Source: Plastoroseomonas hellenica (GTDB taxonomy: Bacteria; Pseudomonadota; Alphaproteobacteria; Acetobacterales; Acetobacteraceae). Taken from it: 64,000 bases of DNA. Position 1 is the stretch's first letter, and the number at the start of each line of letters is the position of its first letter. The notes under the pieces were generated by a model. It saw only the letters and a program-made list of their open reading frames with translations. It was not told the origin of the DNA and did not search any database. The translations under genes and the position numbers were made by a program. The stretch spans positions 181,183 through 245,182 of the forward strand of contig NZ_JAAGBB010000002.1 of the NCBI RefSeq assembly GCF_018129085.1, written 5' to 3'. Shown in pieces: positions 17,236 through 25,779 of the stretch.

Positions 17236-18053
17236 GCATGGCGGTCCGCGATCCCGCGGCGCCGCTCCGGCGCGAATGGCACCGTTTCACGCCGGCCGAG
17301 CGGCTGGCGCGCTGGGCGCTCGGGCTCGTCTGCGTCGCGGCCCTGGTCTGGGCGGTCCGGGCGATCGACATCATCCCGGAATTCCTGGCCGACGCACCGG
17401 AACAGATGGCCGACCTGCTGGTGCGCATGTGGCCGCCCGACCTCGCGCATTACTACCCGGCAGTGCATGTGGCGCTGATCGAGACGCTGCATATCGCGAC
17501 CCTCGGCACCATCCTGAGCTTCTTTCTGGCGGTGCCGGTGGCGCTGATGGCGGCGCGCAACATCTGCCGCGTGAAGGCGCTGAACCTGCTGGCCCAGCTC
17601 ATCCTGGTGTCCTCCCGCTCGGTCAATTCCCTGGTCTGGGCGCTGATCTTCGTCGCGGTCTTCGGGCCCGGACCGGCGGCGGGCACCATGGCGATCGCCT
17701 GCCGGTCGGTGGGCTTCGTCGGCAAGCTGCTGGCCGAGGCGCTGGAGGAGACGGCGCCGGGGCCCCAGGAGGCGCTGCGCGCCGCCGGCGCGCCCTGGGG
17801 GCACATCATGGCGAAGGGCATCTGGCCGCAGGTGCAGCCGGCCTTCTGGGGCATCGCGCTGTTCCGCTGGGACATCAACGTGCGGGAAAGCGCGGTCCTC
17901 GGCCTGGTGGGCGCAGGCGGGATCGGCGTGGTGCTGGACGACGCCATCAATTTCTTCCAGTGGGAGCGGGTGGCGACGGTGTTGCTGGCAGTGCTGGCCG
18001 TCGTGGTGGTGGCGGAGGTCGTCGTCACCCGCATCCGCGCGCGGCTGATTTGA
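17232..18053 (+). CDS. phnE: Phosphonate-type ABC transporter permease, second copy
   Basis: The second PhnE-type permease, about 273 residues, with a longer cytoplasmic N-terminus (DPAAPLRREWHRFTPAERLARW) and about six helices. The EAA loop reads EETAPGPQEALRAAGAPWG, and ESAVLGLVGAGGIGVVLDDAINFFQWE closes the domain. The likely start is the GTG at 17232, which overlaps the previous stop codon in the same GTGA fashion; an ATG at 17238 is the alternative. It differs clearly from the first copy, so it is not a recent tandem duplication. Confidence 0.93.
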   Translation: MSMAVRDPAAPLRREWHRFTPAERLARWALGLVCVAALVWAVRAIDIIPEFLADAPEQMADLLVRMWPPDLAHYYPAVHVALIETLHIATLGTILSFFLAVPVALMAARNICRVKALNLLAQLILVSSRSVNSLVWALIFVAVFGPGPAAGTMAIACRSVGFVGKLLAEALEETAPGPQEALRAAGAPWGHIMAKGIWPQVQPAFWGIALFRWDINVRESAVLGLVGAGGIGVVLDDAINFFQWERVATVLLAVLAVVVVAEVVVTRIRARLI

Positions 18054-18089
18054 ACGGGCGGGCGGTAGCGTAACAGCTCAATATTCCGC

Positions 18090-18118
18090 TTGGCAGCACG
18101 GGGTCGCGGCTCTCTTAT
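18090..18118 (+). promoter_or_regulatory. Possible sigma-70 promoter before the DUF35-thiolase pair
   Basis: TTGGCA (18090-18095) and TCTTAT (18113-18118) are 17 bp apart and match the -35 and -10 consensus at five and four of six positions. A good Shine-Dalgarno, GGAGGA, follows at 18131, nine bases before the ATG. Confidence 0.4.
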
Positions 18119-18145
18119 ACGGGGGACGCAGGAGGAAACACTCGC

Positions 18146-18565
18146 ATGACACCCCTCGACCCGGCGCGGCCGAAGCCGTTGCCGACGCCGGAGACCCGGC
18201 ATTTCTGGGACGGCACCAAGGCCGGCAAGCTGTTGCTGCAGCGCTGCGGCGACACCGGCCAGGCCTATTTCCCGCCGCGCCCCTTCAGCCCCTTCACCGG
18301 CACCCGCAATGTCGAGGTCTTCGAGGCGAGCGGCCGCGCGACCTTGCTCAGCTACGTCATCCATCACCGCCCGGCGCCCGGCTTCACGCCGCCCTACGCC
18401 ATCGCGGTGGTGAAGCTCGCAGAAGGGCCGCAGATGATGACCAACATCATCGACTGCCCGCAGACGCCGGAGGCGCTGGTCCTCGACATGCCGCTCGAGG
18501 TCGCCTTCGTGCCGCTCGACGACGCGATCACCCTGCCGTTGTTCCGTCCGGCGGAGGCACGCTGA
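18146..18565 (+). CDS. DUF35 OB-fold protein partnering a thiolase-fold enzyme
   Basis: A 139-residue protein of the Zn-ribbon/OB-fold acyl-CoA-associated family (DUF35). These partner thiolase-superfamily enzymes and help bind acyl-CoA; in steroid side-chain degradation a DUF35 domain pairs with the aldolase Ltp2. The rubredoxin-like knuckle is degenerate: in LLLQRCGDTGQAYFPPRPF only one of the usual four Cys remains, so zinc binding is unlikely. The OB-fold part (residues 55-135, ATLLSYVIHHRPAPGF onward) is intact. Its TGA stop shares a base with the thiolase ATG (TGATG), supporting a stable two-protein complex. Confidence 0.88.
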   Translation: MTPLDPARPKPLPTPETRHFWDGTKAGKLLLQRCGDTGQAYFPPRPFSPFTGTRNVEVFEASGRATLLSYVIHHRPAPGFTPPYAIAVVKLAEGPQMMTNIIDCPQTPEALVLDMPLEVAFVPLDDAITLPLFRPAEAR

Positions 18566-19713
18566 TGTACAAGCCAGGATCCGTCGCCGTCGTCGGCGCC
18601 GCCGAGACCACCCGCCTCGGCGTCATCCCCGAGCTCTCCGAGATCGGCCTGCACGCCGATGCCGCGCTGAACGCGCTGGCCGATGCCGGGCTGAAGCCCA
18701 CCGACATCGATGGCCTCGCCTGTGTCGGGCAGATGCGGCCGCAGATGGTGGCGCACTACCTCGGCATCACGCCGCGCTGGGTGGACGGCACCGGGGTCGG
18801 CGGCTGCTCCTTCATGCTGCATGTCCGCCATGCCGCGGCGGCGATCGCGGCCGGCTACTGCAACACCGTGCTGATCACCCATGGCGAGAGCGGCAAGTCC
18901 CGCGTCGCGCCGATCGCGCGCGCGCCGGAGCCGGGCAGCCTCGCCGGCCAGTTCGAGGTGCCCTTCGGCCCGGTCGGTCCGCCGACGCTCTTCCCGATCC
19001 CCGTGCTGCGCTACATGAAGACCTACGGCGTCACGCATGAGCAGATGGCGATGGTCGCCGTCGTGCAGCGCGAATGGGCGGCGAAGAACCCGCGCGCAGC
19101 TTTCCGCGATCCGATCACCGTGGATGACGTCCTGAACAGCCGGATGATCGCCTATCCGTTCCGGCTGCTGCAATGCTGCCTGGTGACGGATGGCGGCGGC
19201 GCGCTGATCCTGACCAGCGCCGACCGCGCCAAGGACTTCCCGACCAGGCCCGCCTATATCCTGGGCTCGGGCGAGAGCGTCGAGACCACCATGGTCAGCC
19301 AGATGGCGGACTTCACCTCCTCCCGCGCCTTCCGGGTGGCAGGGCCGGAGGCGTTCCGGATGGCGGGCATCAAGCATGCCGATGTCGATCACCTCATGAT
19401 CTACGACGCCTTCGCGCATCTGCCGATGTACGGGCTCGAGGATCTCGGCTTCGTGGGACGGGGCGAGGCGAAGGACTTCATCTGGGAGCGCAACACCGCC
19501 CCGGGCGGCAAGCTGCCGATGAACACCAATGGCGGCGGCCTCTCCTATACCCATACCGGCATGTACGGGATGTTCGCGCTCCAGGAGAGCGTGCGGCAGG
19601 TGCGCGGCACCGCGCCGGCGCAGGCGGGTGACGTGAAGATCGCGGTCAGCCATGGCGTCGGCGGCATGTTCTCGGCCAGCGGCACCATCGTCTTCGGCCG
19701 CGACCGGCCGTAG
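18565..19713 (+). CDS. Thiolase-fold acyl-CoA enzyme (SCP-x/lipid-transfer type)
   Basis: A 382-residue thiolase-superfamily protein of the lipid-transfer type. VAVVGAAETTRLG opens the fold, and Cys81 in GTGVGGCSFMLHVRHA lies where the nucleophilic Cys is expected. The C-terminal half has NTNGGGLSYTHTGMYGMF in place of the biosynthetic-thiolase GHPxGATG block, and VSHGVGGMFSASGT in place of CxGGGxG, so the second catalytic Cys is missing. It may be a thiolase working on branched acyl-CoA, or a retro-aldolase like Ltp2, given its coupled DUF35 partner. A second such pair lies at 24622-26195 in the opposite gene order. Confidence 0.85.
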   Translation: MYKPGSVAVVGAAETTRLGVIPELSEIGLHADAALNALADAGLKPTDIDGLACVGQMRPQMVAHYLGITPRWVDGTGVGGCSFMLHVRHAAAAIAAGYCNTVLITHGESGKSRVAPIARAPEPGSLAGQFEVPFGPVGPPTLFPIPVLRYMKTYGVTHEQMAMVAVVQREWAAKNPRAAFRDPITVDDVLNSRMIAYPFRLLQCCLVTDGGGALILTSADRAKDFPTRPAYILGSGESVETTMVSQMADFTSSRAFRVAGPEAFRMAGIKHADVDHLMIYDAFAHLPMYGLEDLGFVGRGEAKDFIWERNTAPGGKLPMNTNGGGLSYTHTGMYGMFALQESVRQVRGTAPAQAGDVKIAVSHGVGGMFSASGTIVFGRDRP

Positions 19714-19743
19714 CGACGGGCGGCGCTGCGGATCAGGGCGGAT

Positions 19744-19771
19744 CCCGCTCAGGTGGAAGCATCTGAGCGGG
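19744..19771. terminator. Hairpin between the convergent thiolase and AraC genes
   Basis: CCCGCTCAG (19744-19752) pairs perfectly with CTGAGCGGG (19763-19771) around a 10-base loop. It lies 31 bp after the thiolase stop and covers the stop codon of the convergent AraC-type gene, so it could end transcription from both sides. Confidence 0.65.
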
Positions 19772-20705
19772 GGCTTCCGGGCAGGTGGTCAGGCGCCGTC
19801 GCGCTGGCGCGCTCGGGCCGCCCCAGCGCGCCGTCTCGCGCCCTCTCCATATCCCGGACCGGCGGCAGGCCGAACATCCGGCCATACTCCCGGGTGAATT
19901 GGGGCACGCTCTCATAGCCGACGGCGAAGGCTGCCCGGCTTGCCGGCACACCCTCGGACATCATCAGGCGGCGTGCCTCGATCAGGCGCAGCTGCTTTTG
20001 GAACTGCAGCGGCGAGAGGGAGGTCACGGCGCGGAAGTGCCGGTGGAAGGAGGAGGGGCTCATCCCGGCCACCGCCGCCAGGCGCTCGACCGGCAGCGGC
20101 CCTGCAAACTCGGCTCGCAGCACGGCGACCGCACGCGCCACACGCTGCGCCTGCCCCTCCGGCCAGCCAAGGCGCCGAATGGCCGCCCCATGGCGGCCAG
20201 CCAGAAGCCAGTAGTGCAGCTCGCGCAGCCGCAGCGCATGCAGCACCGGCTCCAGCGTCGGGCGCTCCAGCAGCCGCATCAGCCGCAGCGCCGCGTCGGC
20301 GACCTCGGCGTCGGTGCGTTCGACCCGCACTGGCGCGCCTTCAGCGACGAGACCGGCCTGCATCTGCAGGACGAGGTCCGCGACGATGGCCGGATCCAGC
20401 TCCAGGACGAGCGAGAGGTAGGGCGCGGCGACGGTAGCGCGCGTGATCTGGCTCACGGTGGGCACATCCGCTGAGATGAGAAGGGTATCGCCGGCACCGA
20501 AGGTGAGGCTGTGCGGACCCATCGTGACCTGCTTGCCCCCTTGCAGGACAAGACAGATCAACGGCCGGGAGATCTCGTGGATCAGGCCGCTGGGCGAGGT
20601 CGCGCGGACCGTCCCGAGGCCCGGGATCGGGGTCTGTGCGAGACCAGCCGCATTGGCATGGAACTCGGTGTAACGGCTGATGGCGTCGAGCAAGCTGTCT
20701 GTCAT
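19749..20705 (-). CDS. AraC family transcriptional regulator
   Basis: A 318-residue regulator with an N-terminal AraC_N cupin-like ligand domain (SPSGLIHEISRPLICLVLQGGKQVTMG near residues 30-60) and a C-terminal pair of helix-turn-helix motifs (about residues 195-295, including LAAVAGMSPSSFHRHFRAVTSLSPLQFQKQLRL and PASRAAFAVGYESVPQFTREYGRMFG). It is divergent from a short-chain dehydrogenase gene with 135 bp between them, the classic arrangement in which this subfamily controls a neighbouring SDR or aldo-keto reductase gene. The effector is unknown. Confidence 0.93.
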   Translation of the reverse strand: MTDSLLDAISRYTEFHANAAGLAQTPIPGLGTVRATSPSGLIHEISRPLICLVLQGGKQVTMGPHSLTFGAGDTLLISADVPTVSQITRATVAAPYLSLVLELDPAIVADLVLQMQAGLVAEGAPVRVERTDAEVADAALRLMRLLERPTLEPVLHALRLRELHYWLLAGRHGAAIRRLGWPEGQAQRVARAVAVLRAEFAGPLPVERLAAVAGMSPSSFHRHFRAVTSLSPLQFQKQLRLIEARRLMMSEGVPASRAAFAVGYESVPQFTREYGRMFGLPPVRDMERARDGALGRPERASATAPDHLPGSPRSDAST

Positions 20706-20840
20706 GGCGTTTCCATATCTGGTCGCCGCACATCTGATGGCACTGCCCTGGTCGGATTAGGCAAGAAACGGCGCGATCCCGGCAAGGACGGAGGGCCCTG
20801 CGCCCCAAGATCGGAACGGTCACGCCACAGGAGCCAGGAC

Positions 20841-21596
20841 ATGACCAAGATCGCTCTCGTCACCGGTGCCAGCCGCGGCCTCGGCCGCAATGCCGCGCTC
20901 AACATCGCCCGCCGCGGCGGCGACCTCATCCTCACCTATCAGAGCCGCGGCGCAGACGCCGAGGCCGTTGCCGCCGAGATCGCGGCCATGGGCCGCAAGG
21001 CGGTCGCGCTGCAGCTCGACACCGGCGGGGTCGCCGGCTTCCCGTCCTTCGCCGAAGGTCTGCGGAGGGTGCTGCGCGAGACCTGGCATCGCGAGACCTT
21101 CGATCATCTCGTGAACAATGCCGGTCACGGCGATCATGCCCTGATCGCCGACACCAGCGAAGCGCAGTTCGACAGGCTGGTCGATGTCCACTTCAAGGGC
21201 GTCTTCTTCCTCACCCAGGCGCTGCTGCCGCTGATCGCGGATGGCGGCCGCATCGTGAATCTGTCTTCCGGCCTGACCCGGGTGTCCGCCCCCGGCTGGG
21301 CCGCCTATGCGGCCGTGAAGGGCGCGGTCGAGGTGCTCAGCATCTATATGGCAAAGGAGCTGGGCGGGCGCGGCATCGCGGTCAACACGGTGGCGCCGGG
21401 CGCGATCGAGACGGATTTCTTCGGCGGCGCCGTCCGCGACACGCCGGCGTTCAACACATTCTTCGCCGAGATGACGGCGCTCGGCCGCGTCGGCGTGCCG
21501 GACGATATCGGGCCGATGATCGCGAGCCTGCTGTCGGAAGAGAATCGCTGGGTCAATGCGCAGCGGATCGAAGTCTCCGGCGGCCAAGGCATCTGA
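20841..21596 (+). CDS. Short-chain dehydrogenase/reductase (SDR)
   Basis: A 251-residue classical SDR. The NAD(P)-binding TGASRGLGRNAALNIA motif is at residues 9-24, NNAGHGD near residue 93, the catalytic Ser in NLSSGLTRVSA, and YAAVKGAVE with the Tyr-x-x-x-Lys pair. The Arg after TGAS and the lack of an acidic residue at the end of the second strand (YQSRGADAE) suggest NADPH preference. GGAG lies 10 bases before the ATG at 20841. It is divergent from the AraC-type gene, which probably regulates it. The substrate is not known. Confidence 0.93.
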   Translation: MTKIALVTGASRGLGRNAALNIARRGGDLILTYQSRGADAEAVAAEIAAMGRKAVALQLDTGGVAGFPSFAEGLRRVLRETWHRETFDHLVNNAGHGDHALIADTSEAQFDRLVDVHFKGVFFLTQALLPLIADGGRIVNLSSGLTRVSAPGWAAYAAVKGAVEVLSIYMAKELGGRGIAVNTVAPGAIETDFFGGAVRDTPAFNTFFAEMTALGRVGVPDDIGPMIASLLSEENRWVNAQRIEVSGGQGI

Positions 21597-21606
21597 GCGG
21601 GGCAGG

Positions 21607-22476
21607 CTAACCGATCAGCGGCCCGACCCGCTTCGCGAGCTCGACGAGCTTCGGGCCGAATTCCCGCTCCAGGCGCTGGACCGCACCGGCTTCATAGCTG
21701 GTGCAGTTCATCGCCAGGATGCGCGTACCGTCGCGGGACCTGATCGGCACCCCGACCGCGCGAACGCCGCGCGCCCATTCGCCATCGACCAGGCAGAAGC
21801 CGCGTGCCCGCACCTGGGCGATGCCATCCTCCACCCGCGCCCTGAGGGCCGGCCAATCATTGCGGTAGCGCTGCTCGAAGCGGGCATAGGCTTCCGCCCG
21901 CGCCGTCTCCGACAGCGCCGCCAGCCAGGCGCGGCCGAGCGAGGAGCGCACCATCTCCACCCGGCTGCCGATCTCGAGGCGCATATCCTCGGGCGGCGCC
22001 GTGACCGCGCGCTCGACATACATCATCGCGAGCCCATCCGGGGCGGCCAGCGCCACCTGCCCGTGCGCGATCTCCGCAAGCTCCCGCATCGCGTTGCGCA
22101 CCGCCAGACGTTCCGGCCGTGCGCCCAGCACCGGGTGCCCAAGCGCCAACAGCGGCGGCGCCGGCTCATACTTGCCGGTGCGCGTGACCTGGGTGAGGTA
22201 GCCGAGCTCGGTCAGCGTATAGGTGAGGCGGGAGACAGTGGGCTTCGGCAGCCCGGTCAACGCTGCGAGGTCGCTGTTGCCGAGCGCGCCGCGCCCCGGC
22301 ACGAAGGCACGCAGCAGTTCCAGCCCGCGCGCCAACGCCCAGACGAATTTGCGGTCGCGCGCATAGGCGGCACCGACATCGCCGAGGTCGCGCAGCAGCG
22401 GCACCGCGGAGCGCGAGCGCGTCTTGCCCTGGTCGGCCTTCGCGGGCCGCCCGCGCGGACGCGGCGTGATCGGCAT
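21607..22476 (-). CDS. IclR family transcriptional regulator
   Basis: A 289-residue IclR-type regulator: an Arg/Lys-rich N-terminal extension (RPRGRPAKADQGKTRSRS), a winged helix-turn-helix (about residues 40-100; RGALGNSDLAALTGLPKPTVSRLTYTLTELGYL) and the IclR effector domain. IclR proteins of the PcaR/PobR type control aromatic or carboxylate catabolism. The start at 22476 is chosen because the longer reading from 22581 would run into the divergent LysR gene. The protein contains ERAVTAPPEDMRLEIGSRVEM and ALSETARAEAYARF, similar in layout to the second IclR at 36522. Confidence 0.92.
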   Translation of the reverse strand: MPITPRPRGRPAKADQGKTRSRSAVPLLRDLGDVGAAYARDRKFVWALARGLELLRAFVPGRGALGNSDLAALTGLPKPTVSRLTYTLTELGYLTQVTRTGKYEPAPPLLALGHPVLGARPERLAVRNAMRELAEIAHGQVALAAPDGLAMMYVERAVTAPPEDMRLEIGSRVEMVRSSLGRAWLAALSETARAEAYARFEQRYRNDWPALRARVEDGIAQVRARGFCLVDGEWARGVRAVGVPIRSRDGTRILAMNCTSYEAGAVQRLEREFGPKLVELAKRVGPLIG

Positions 22477-22580
22477 GCCTCCCTGTCTCCCCGTTTCGCT
22501 TGCCGGTAAAATGCGCAGCCCGGCGCGATATGGCAAGGGGCGGTCTCGCCTGTAGCCCAACTCGGCGTTAGCCTGCTCCA

Positions 22581-23453
22581 ATGTCTACTAGGCTGCCCCC
22601 TTTGGCCGATCTGCAGGCCTTCGCGCATGTGGGCGAAACCCGCAGCCTGACGCGCGCCGCCGCGCTTCTCAACGTCACGCAGCCGGCGGTCAGCAAGCGG
22701 ATCCGCGCGCTCGAGGCCTGGGTCGGGAAGCCGCTGGTCGAACGCCGCGCCAACCGCATCGCGCTGACCGAGGCGGGCGCCGCCTATGCCGCCGCCATCA
22801 CCCAGGGCTTCGCGGTGCTGCAGGGGGCCACGGATGCGCTGATGCGGCCGCCGAGCGGGCCGCTCCGGGTCCGCGCCTATACGACCTGGGCGCTGCGCTG
22901 GCTGATCCCGCGCCTGCCGCAATACTACCTGCTGCAATCGGACCATGCGGTGGAGGTGACGACCTCCCTGCTGCCGGTCGATTTCTCGACCGACGCGGTG
23001 GACGCAGCGGTGCGGATGGCGCCCGGCAATGCGCCGCTGCCCGGCGCGACGCGGCTCTGGCGGCATGCGATCATGCCTTATGCGGCGCCCACCATCGCGG
23101 CCGCCGCGCGGGCGCGGCTCGGGGAGGCGACGCTGCTCGCGAGCCTGGCGCGGCCGCGCGATTGGGCGAGCTGGGCGGCGGCGCGCGGCGTCGCGTTGCC
23201 GGATCGCGTGGTCTCCTTCGAGAGCACCAGCCTCGCGATCCAGGCCGCGATCCAGGGTATGGGCGTGGTCATCGCCTCCCCGATGCTGGTCGAGGAGGAT
23301 GTGCGGGAAGGGCGCCTCGCGCCGCTCGGCGATACGCCCCTGCAGACCGAGGATTACTACTGGCTGCTGATGCCGCCCGGCCGGGTGCGGCCGGAAGCGG
23401 TGATGTTCTGTGGCTGGCTGCTGCGTGAGATCAGCCTTCTGGAAGCGGGCTGA
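22581..23453 (+). CDS. LysR family transcriptional regulator
   Basis: A 290-residue LysR-type regulator. The N-terminal winged HTH (residues 8-65, ADLQAFAHVGETRSLTRAAALLNVTQPAVSKRIRALE) is followed by a GcvA-like substrate-binding domain with GPLRVRAYTTWALRWLIPRLPQYY and a C-terminal end at GWLLREISLLE. It is divergent from the IclR gene with 104 bp between the starts, and lies 113 bp upstream of a nitronate monooxygenase gene on its own strand. The targets are unknown; either neighbour is a candidate. Confidence 0.92.
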   Translation: MSTRLPPLADLQAFAHVGETRSLTRAAALLNVTQPAVSKRIRALEAWVGKPLVERRANRIALTEAGAAYAAAITQGFAVLQGATDALMRPPSGPLRVRAYTTWALRWLIPRLPQYYLLQSDHAVEVTTSLLPVDFSTDAVDAAVRMAPGNAPLPGATRLWRHAIMPYAAPTIAAAARARLGEATLLASLARPRDWASWAAARGVALPDRVVSFESTSLAIQAAIQGMGVVIASPMLVEEDVREGRLAPLGDTPLQTEDYYWLLMPPGRVRPEAVMFCGWLLREISLLEAG

Positions 23454-23566
23454 GCCAAACTCCTGGTTGGCCTACCCTGAGGCTTTCCCGCAGCGACAAG
23501 GGGCGCCTTCTGCGGCAGTTTCGCGTCGCTGCGCCGGTTGGAACCGGGCGGCAGGGAGGAAATACG

Positions 23567-24601
23567 GTGACCGAGCCTGGCGCCCCGCCGCTGTTCCGTA
23601 CCCGGATCACGGAGCTCTTCGGCATCCGCCACCCCATTCTGGCGGGCGGGCTGATGTGGCTCTCGGATGCGCCCTATGTGGCCGCCGTCGTGAATGCCGG
23701 CGGCATGGGCTTCATCACCTCGCGCTCCTCCGCGACGCTGCCGGAATTCGAGGCACAGCTCGCGCGCTGCCGGGCGCTGACCGACGGCCGCTCCTTCGGC
23801 GTGAACCTCTCCACCTCCCGCCACACCACGGTGCCGCTGATGACCTATCTGGCGGCGGCGCTGGATCATGGCGTGCGCTTCTTCGAAACGGCGGGCCGGG
23901 CGCCCGCCGATGACCTGATTGCCGCGATCCGCAATGCCGGCGGCGTCGTCATCCACAAGGTGCCGCTGCTGCGCCACGCGATGACGGCTGAGCGCCTCGG
24001 CGTCGACGCCGTCGCGCTGGTCGGCATGGAATGCGGTGGGCACCCCGGTGCCAACACGGACATGCCGGCGATGCTCGGCGGCGCCATCGCGGCCGGGCGG
24101 CTCCGCATTCCCTATGCCATCGGCGGCGGCATCGGCACCGGCCGGCAGTTGCTGGCCGCACTCGCGCTCGGCGCCGATGCCGCTGTCATCGGCACCCGCT
24201 TCCTGGCCGCAGCCGAGGTCACGGCGCATGATGCCTACAAGCAGCGCGTCGTCGCCGCGGGCGAGGATGACAACCTGGTCGCCTTCGCCGGCAATACGCC
24301 GATGGGCGGCGCCTGGCGCGTGATGGCGAACGGCACGGCGCGGGAGATCCGGCGCCGCCAGGCGGAAGGCCTGGACGGCTTCGATGCCTATGCCGACCTG
24401 CTGAAGGGCACGCTGTCGCGCGACGCCTGCTACCGCGACGGCGACACGGAAAGCGGCATGCTCTCCATGGGCGCCGCTGCCTGCTTCATCGATCGCGTCG
24501 AGCCCATGGCAGCGATCATCGAGACCATCATCGCCGAGGCGGCGGCTTGCCGCGCGCGGCTCGACAGGCTGATGCCGGAAATGGCAGCGGCCATCGCATG
24601 A
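23567..24601 (+). CDS. Nitronate monooxygenase / 2-nitropropane dioxygenase-like flavoprotein
   Basis: A 344-residue FMN-dependent TIM-barrel enzyme of the NMO family, which oxidises alkyl nitronates or acts as an NADH:quinone reductase or enoyl reductase in some members. Visible are TELFGIRHPILAGGLMWLSD at the N-terminus, GGMGFITSRSS, MECGGHPGANTD with the catalytic His, GGGIGTGRQLLAALALGADAAVIGTRFL for the FMN phosphate, and a C-terminal segment typical of acyl-CoA-linked members. A GTG start at 23567 follows GGGAGGAAA at a good distance. It is 20 bp before a thiolase-DUF35-hydratase operon, so it may act on a CoA ester or nitronate in that pathway. Confidence 0.9.
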   Translation: MTEPGAPPLFRTRITELFGIRHPILAGGLMWLSDAPYVAAVVNAGGMGFITSRSSATLPEFEAQLARCRALTDGRSFGVNLSTSRHTTVPLMTYLAAALDHGVRFFETAGRAPADDLIAAIRNAGGVVIHKVPLLRHAMTAERLGVDAVALVGMECGGHPGANTDMPAMLGGAIAAGRLRIPYAIGGGIGTGRQLLAALALGADAAVIGTRFLAAAEVTAHDAYKQRVVAAGEDDNLVAFAGNTPMGGAWRVMANGTAREIRRRQAEGLDGFDAYADLLKGTLSRDACYRDGDTESGMLSMGAAACFIDRVEPMAAIIETIIAEAAACRARLDRLMPEMAAAIA

Positions 24602-24621
24602 CGAGGAACGGAAGAAACGCC

Positions 24622-25779
24622 ATGCCACCCGACACACCCCTTGCGCGGCCTGCCATCGGCGATGTCTGGCCGATGCGCGACAAGGTCGCCTTCGCCGGCA
24701 TCGGCACCACGCGCTATGGCAACTTCCCGGAGACCGACAGCTACGGCCTCGGCTGCGAGGCGCTGAACGCGGCGCTCGACGATGCCGGGCTGAAGCCCTC
24801 GGATATCGACGGCCTCATCGTCAACCGCATTCCGACCTATGAGCGCTTCGCGGAGATGATGGGGATCAATCCCCAATTCTGCCTGCTGACCGAAGCGCCG
24901 GGCCGCTTCTCCGGCGTGTCGCTGGCGCTCGCCGCGCAGGCGATCGCGAGCGGCGCCGCCAAGACCGTGGCGTTGGTCTACGGCAACAATGGCCGCTCGG
25001 TGCGCATGATGTATGGCGGCGGCGACAGCCAGTGGAGCCCCTGGGGCATGACCAGCCCGGGCGCCATCCACGCCATGATGTGGCAGCGCCACATGCACCA
25101 GTTCGGCACGACCCATGCCGATCTCGGCCATGTCTCCAAGGCCTTCCGCGACCATGCCTGCCTCTACCCGGATGCGGTGATGCATGGCCGTCCCATCACG
25201 CTCGAGGATCATGCCAATGCGCGGCCGATCTGCGAGCCGCTGAAGCTGCTCGATTATTGCCTGATCAATGACGGCGCCGTCGCCTGGATCATGACATCAG
25301 CCGAGCGTGCCCGCGACATGAAGCGGCCGCCGGTGCTGCTCTCCGGCTATGCGCGGCAGGACGCCTTCCACTACGGCAGCGCGCCGCCGGACGATTTCTG
25401 GCACCCGACGCTCTCCGCCACGCGCAGCGTCTATGACCGTGCCGGCATCGGGCAGGAGGATATCCAGGGCCTCGGCATCTACGACAATTTCTCACCGACG
25501 GTGCTGTTCAGCCTGGAAGGCCTCGGCTTCTGCAAGCAGGGTGAGGGCGGCGAGTTCGTGCGCGGCGGCACGCTCAGCCTCGGGCAGGGGCGCTGGCCGA
25601 CCAACACCTCCGGCGGGCATCTCTCGGACAGCTACATGCAGGGCTGGGGGATCATCGCCGAATGCGTGCGGCAGCTCCGCGACGATTGCGGCGCGCGCCA
25701 GATCCCGGATGTGCAGGCCATGCAATACATCTGCGCCACCAACATCGCCCAGAGCCTGATCCTCAGGAGGGACGCATGA
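24622..25779 (+). CDS. Thiolase-fold protein lacking the nucleophilic Cys (possible retro-aldolase)
   Basis: A 385-residue thiolase-superfamily protein. KVAFAGIGTTRYGNFPETDSYGLGCEALNAALDDAGLKPSDIDGL marks the fold. At the position of the nucleophilic Cys the segment reads TEAPGRFSGVSLALAAQAI, with no Cys, and the C-terminal half has PTNTSGGHLSDSYMQGWG. Loss of the Cys with a DUF35 partner is what is seen in the steroid side-chain aldolase Ltp2, so I infer carbon-carbon cleavage by a retro-aldol reaction rather than thiolysis. The start at 24622 is preferred to an in-frame upstream start inside the previous gene. It overlaps the DUF35 gene by four bases (ATGA). Confidence 0.85.
   Translation: MPPDTPLARPAIGDVWPMRDKVAFAGIGTTRYGNFPETDSYGLGCEALNAALDDAGLKPSDIDGLIVNRIPTYERFAEMMGINPQFCLLTEAPGRFSGVSLALAAQAIASGAAKTVALVYGNNGRSVRMMYGGGDSQWSPWGMTSPGAIHAMMWQRHMHQFGTTHADLGHVSKAFRDHACLYPDAVMHGRPITLEDHANARPICEPLKLLDYCLINDGAVAWIMTSAERARDMKRPPVLLSGYARQDAFHYGSAPPDDFWHPTLSATRSVYDRAGIGQEDIQGLGIYDNFSPTVLFSLEGLGFCKQGEGGEFVRGGTLSLGQGRWPTNTSGGHLSDSYMQGWGIIAECVRQLRDDCGARQIPDVQAMQYICATNIAQSLILRRDA

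Noticed and set aside
14646..18053. phnDCEE operon as part of a C-P lyase pathway
   Set aside because: No phnG-M, phnX or ptxD gene is adjacent; what follows is an unrelated DUF35-thiolase unit.
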